From the NCBI RefSeq assembly GCF_011694515.1, contig NZ_CP050192.1, positions 1,743,399 through 1,807,398 on the forward strand: a DNA stretch of 64,000 nt, given 5' to 3'. The notes beneath the pieces are model-generated. The model had not been told where the DNA came from, made no database searches, and was given only the letters and a program-made list of their open reading frames with translations. Source of the DNA: Mycobacterium sp. DL592. Its GTDB lineage: Bacteria > Actinomycetota > Actinomycetes > Mycobacteriales > Mycobacteriaceae. The position numbers and the translations under genes are program-made. Below are positions 61,766-64,000 of the stretch, piece by piece; within the stretch, counting starts at the first letter, position 1, and every line of letters starts with the position of its first letter.

Positions 61766-62608
61766 ATGACCGACGATGTCGATGCCGAGCTGAACTCCCT
61801 CGTCGTGCAGTCCCCGGCGGGCCAGCAACGGCTGGTGGGGTTGATCAGGTCGACGTGCGCGACCGCGCTGCAGCTCACACCGCTGCCCTCGGAGGTCGTC
61901 GTCACCCACCCCGAGTCGGACACCGAGAAGGTGGTGGCCGACTTCGCCGAGCAGTTCAGCGTGGACGTCTCCACGGTGTCCGAGGCGCAGCGAGCGGCGC
62001 TGACGGGCGCACTAGGGGCTACGACATTCGCCGTGGCGACGCAGATGTTCGTCGCCGACTTCCTGCCGCGGGTACGCACTGCGCTGGAGATCCTGGGTCT
62101 TCCGGTGCCGTGGCTGCCCGAGGAGCCGGTGTGGGACGTCCACGTCGACGCTACCGACGTAGTGTTCAACCGGCTGCTGCCCGGAATTGCCAGGCTGCGG
62201 GCGCTGGACCCGGTGACCTCCGAAGTGGTGCGGCTACGGGGCGCCGCCCAGCACAACTGCCGGCTGTGCAAGTCGCTCCGCGAAGGTAACGCGCTCGACG
62301 CGGGCGGGTCGGAGAGCCTGTACGAGGACATCGAGCACTACGAAGCCTCTGAGCGGCTCAGCGACGCCCACAAGGCGGCGCTGCGGTACGCCGACGCGCT
62401 GATCTGGTCACCGGCGCGGATCAGCCCGGCGGTGGCGGCGGGGGTGCGCAAGCATTTCTCCGACGAGCAGGCCCGCGAGCTCACGCTCGATGTCATGCGC
62501 AACGCGAGTAACAAGATCGCGGTGGCGCTGGCCGCCGATGCACCGCGGGTCGAGCAGGGCACCGAGCGGTATCTCATCGACGCCGACGGTCAGACACAGT
62601 TCGCCTGA
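61766..62608 (+). CDS. AhpD/carboxymuconolactone decarboxylase-like protein
   Basis: A 280-residue helical protein. The AhpD-like signature is in VVRLRGAAQHNCRLCKSLRE, with the CxxC redox pair, followed by SDAHKAALRYADALIWSPAR. The N-terminal half repeats the fold without the cysteines. The family includes alkylhydroperoxidases and decarboxylases; the CxxC favours a thiol peroxidase role. It follows tldE after seven bases. Its 3' end overlaps the convergent aldolase by 35 bases. Confidence 0.75.
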   Translation: MTDDVDAELNSLVVQSPAGQQRLVGLIRSTCATALQLTPLPSEVVVTHPESDTEKVVADFAEQFSVDVSTVSEAQRAALTGALGATTFAVATQMFVADFLPRVRTALEILGLPVPWLPEEPVWDVHVDATDVVFNRLLPGIARLRALDPVTSEVVRLRGAAQHNCRLCKSLREGNALDAGGSESLYEDIEHYEASERLSDAHKAALRYADALIWSPARISPAVAAGVRKHFSDEQARELTLDVMRNASNKIAVALAADAPRVEQGTERYLIDADGQTQFA

Positions 62609-63626
62609 GCACCCCGAGGGCGGCGTCGACATCCTCGTCGGTGGTGGCCCAGGAGCAGACGAAGCGCACGGCCGGTGCGTGTGGGTCTGGGACGTGCACG
62701 AGGAAGTGTTCCCGGACGGCGTGCAGGGTGTGCGGGTCGAGTTCGACAAAGATCTCGTTGGCGTCGGTGGGGGAGGCCAGCTGCAGCCCGAGGTCGGTCA
62801 TGCCGGTGGACAGCCGGGCCGCCATGGCATTGGCATGAGCAGCTGCGCGCAGCCAATCGCCGTCGGCAAGCATCGCCTCGAATTGCGCTGACACGTAACG
62901 ATGTTTGCTTGCCAGCTGACCGATCTGCTTCTGCACGAACTCGATTCCGGCGAAGTGTTCGGGACGGCGTACCAGGATGGCGTCGCCGAACAGCATGCCG
63001 CTCTTGGTGCCACCGAGGGTGACGACGTCGGCGTCGCCGACCGCCTCGGCAGGGGTAACGCCCAGGGCGGCAACGGCATTGGCGATGCGTGATCCGTCGA
63101 CGTGGACCAGCAGGTCGAGTTCGTGGGCGTGGTCGACGAAGGCCGCGATGGTATCGGGCTGCCAGACGCGGCCGTTCTCGGTGGACTGGGTGATGGTGAC
63201 GATGCGCGGCTGGGAGTGATGGACGTCGCCGCGGCGGGTGATGCGGCGGTCCAGTTCGGCCGGGTCGATGATGCCGTCGGCACTGGGCAGCGGCACCAGG
63301 CTCGCGCCGGAGACGCGGACCGGTCCGCCGGCCTCGTCGAGCAGGGAGTGTGCGATATCGCTGCAGAGAATTTCGTGCCAGGGGCGCACCGCCGATGCGA
63401 GCGCGACGATGTTGGCCCCGGTGCCGGTGAATGCGAACAGCACGTGCGCGTCCGGTGCGTCGAACGTCTTCTTGATCCGGCCGATGGCGCGCTTGGTGAT
63501 CGGGTCGGCGCCGTAGGACACGACAGCGCCGTGGTTGGCGGCCACGAGCGCCGCGATGGCCTTGGGGTGGGCCGGGGCGGCGTTGTCGGAGGCGAAGGCG
63601 GCGGACGTGTGCGGCACGGCATTCAT
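62574..63626 (-). CDS. Low-specificity threonine aldolase
   Basis: A 350-residue fold-type I PLP enzyme. The PLP lysine is in TLGGTKSGMLFGDA, the ring-stacking region is TGTGANIVAL, and LVHVDGSRIANAVAALGV supplies the PLP-pairing Asp. It should split threonine to glycine and acetaldehyde. The ATG at 63626 (MNAVPHTSAAFASDN) gives the normal N-terminus; the ATG at 63695 would overlap the divergent gene. Confidence 0.88.
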   Translation of the reverse strand: MNAVPHTSAAFASDNAAPAHPKAIAALVAANHGAVVSYGADPITKRAIGRIKKTFDAPDAHVLFAFTGTGANIVALASAVRPWHEILCSDIAHSLLDEAGGPVRVSGASLVPLPSADGIIDPAELDRRITRRGDVHHSQPRIVTITQSTENGRVWQPDTIAAFVDHAHELDLLVHVDGSRIANAVAALGVTPAEAVGDADVVTLGGTKSGMLFGDAILVRRPEHFAGIEFVQKQIGQLASKHRYVSAQFEAMLADGDWLRAAAHANAMAARLSTGMTDLGLQLASPTDANEIFVELDPHTLHAVREHFLVHVPDPHAPAVRFVCSWATTDEDVDAALGVLRRTVSDRRRR

Positions 63627-63693
63627 CGTTACATCCGCATTCGGGGTGAGTGAAAGGCTCGCCCGGATGGACGGCCGCTGGGAGACTGCGGGC

Positions 63694-64000
63694 ATGTCTG
63701 ACGCGCAGCCTTACAAGACGGACACCACCGCGGGGCTGGCGCCCCTGGCCGAGGAACTGGAGAAGATCGCGGCACTACTGGGGGTGAAGTCGGTGCTGGT
63801 GATGCGCTCCGAGCCGGACTCGATGGTGGTGGCCGCCACCGCGGGCGAAGCCACCCAGCACTACACCGTCGGCGCCGCAGGCAAGAAGGCCCTTGGTGAC
63901 GAGGCGAAGGTGCCGCTGTACTGCGAGCGGGTGGTCGACTCCGACAGCCCGGTGTTCGTCCGCGATTCCCGGGCGGACGCGACGTTCGCGGGCAACGAGG
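63694..64000 (+). CDS. GAF-domain protein, 5' part
   Basis: A frame opening at an ATG at 63694 (MSDAQPYKTDTTAGLAPLAE) and running off the window. The visible 102 residues form a GAF-like sensor domain (LGVKSVLVMRSEPDSMVVAA, then VPLYCERVVDSDSPVFVRDS). What follows, for example a GGDEF or kinase domain, cannot be seen. It is divergent from the aldolase across 67 bases. Confidence 0.7.
   Translation, partial: MSDAQPYKTDTTAGLAPLAEELEKIAALLGVKSVLVMRSEPDSMVVAATAGEATQHYTVGAAGKKALGDEAKVPLYCERVVDSDSPVFVRDSRADATFAGNE

Overview
The window is chromosomal DNA from a fast-growing mycobacterium (Mycolicibacterium-like) or a close relative. It is GC-rich, uses many GTG and TTG starts, and is full of ATGA/GTGA stop-start overlaps. 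Long stretches follow the Mycobacterium tuberculosis order from Rv2402 down to Rv2314, with species-specific accessory blocks in between. Typical mycobacterial landmarks are nirA-cysH-che1, subI-cysTWA, hrcA-dnaJ2-rsmE, phoH-ybeY-Rv2366c-Rv2365c-era-amiA2-recO-uppS, zur-smtB, glyS, dgt-dnaG and tRNA-Asn. The mycobactin (mbt) genes usually found between hemW and hrcA, and the PPE/ESX genes between glyS and the Rv2345 homologue in M. tuberculosis, are missing.

Layout. 1-9.5 kb is accessory: a GNAT protein, a flavin monooxygenase of the acyl-CoA dehydrogenase fold, a YadGH-type ABC exporter, an ANTAR protein, a 2-oxoglutarate oxygenase, then a LysR regulator with a second flavin monooxygenase (SfnB-like), a MetE-like zinc methyltransferase and an acetate-type (SatP) transporter. 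9.5-13.4 kb holds a Bcr/CflA efflux pump facing its MarR regulator, and a GH15 trehalase. 13.4-20.9 kb is the sulfate assimilation block: the SubI-CysTWA importer on the plus strand and NirA-CysH-Che1 on the minus strand. Each operon is preceded by a short leaderless reading frame ending in cysteine codons, so the whole pathway is probably attenuated by cysteine supply. 21-25.8 kb carries hemW, a small Rv2375-type gene, and hrcA-dnaJ2-rsmE behind a CIRCE operator. 25.8-28.8 kb is an inserted GAF/LuxR regulator with P450 and SnoaL-like genes. 28.8-39.8 kb is the conserved phoH-to-glyS core, including a PhoH protein split by a class 3 intein and the zinc regulators SmtB and Zur. 39.8-45.9 kb holds the TPM protein, dgt, dnaG, small genes and tRNA-Asn. 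45.9-53 kb is accessory: an orphan oxidase subunit III/IV module, an acyl-CoA oxidase-like enzyme, a VIT iron/manganese transporter, an F420-type oxidoreductase and an MFS/MarR pair. 53-62 kb has an ECF-type transporter with fused membrane and double ATPase domains, the UspABC amino-sugar importer, and the TldD/TldE pair. The end holds an AhpD-like protein, a threonine aldolase and the start of a GAF protein.

The most interesting signals are the two cysteine-codon leader peptides (one with a hairpin masking the nirA ribosome site), the PhoH class 3 intein with an intact LAGLIDADG endonuclease, a hemW frame that has lost its usual stop and runs antisense through its convergent neighbour, the uncharacterised LysR/SfnB-like/MetE-like/SatP cluster, a cytidine deaminase fold without zinc ligands next to era, and several clear operators. 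All functions are inferred from sequence by eye; no database search was run.
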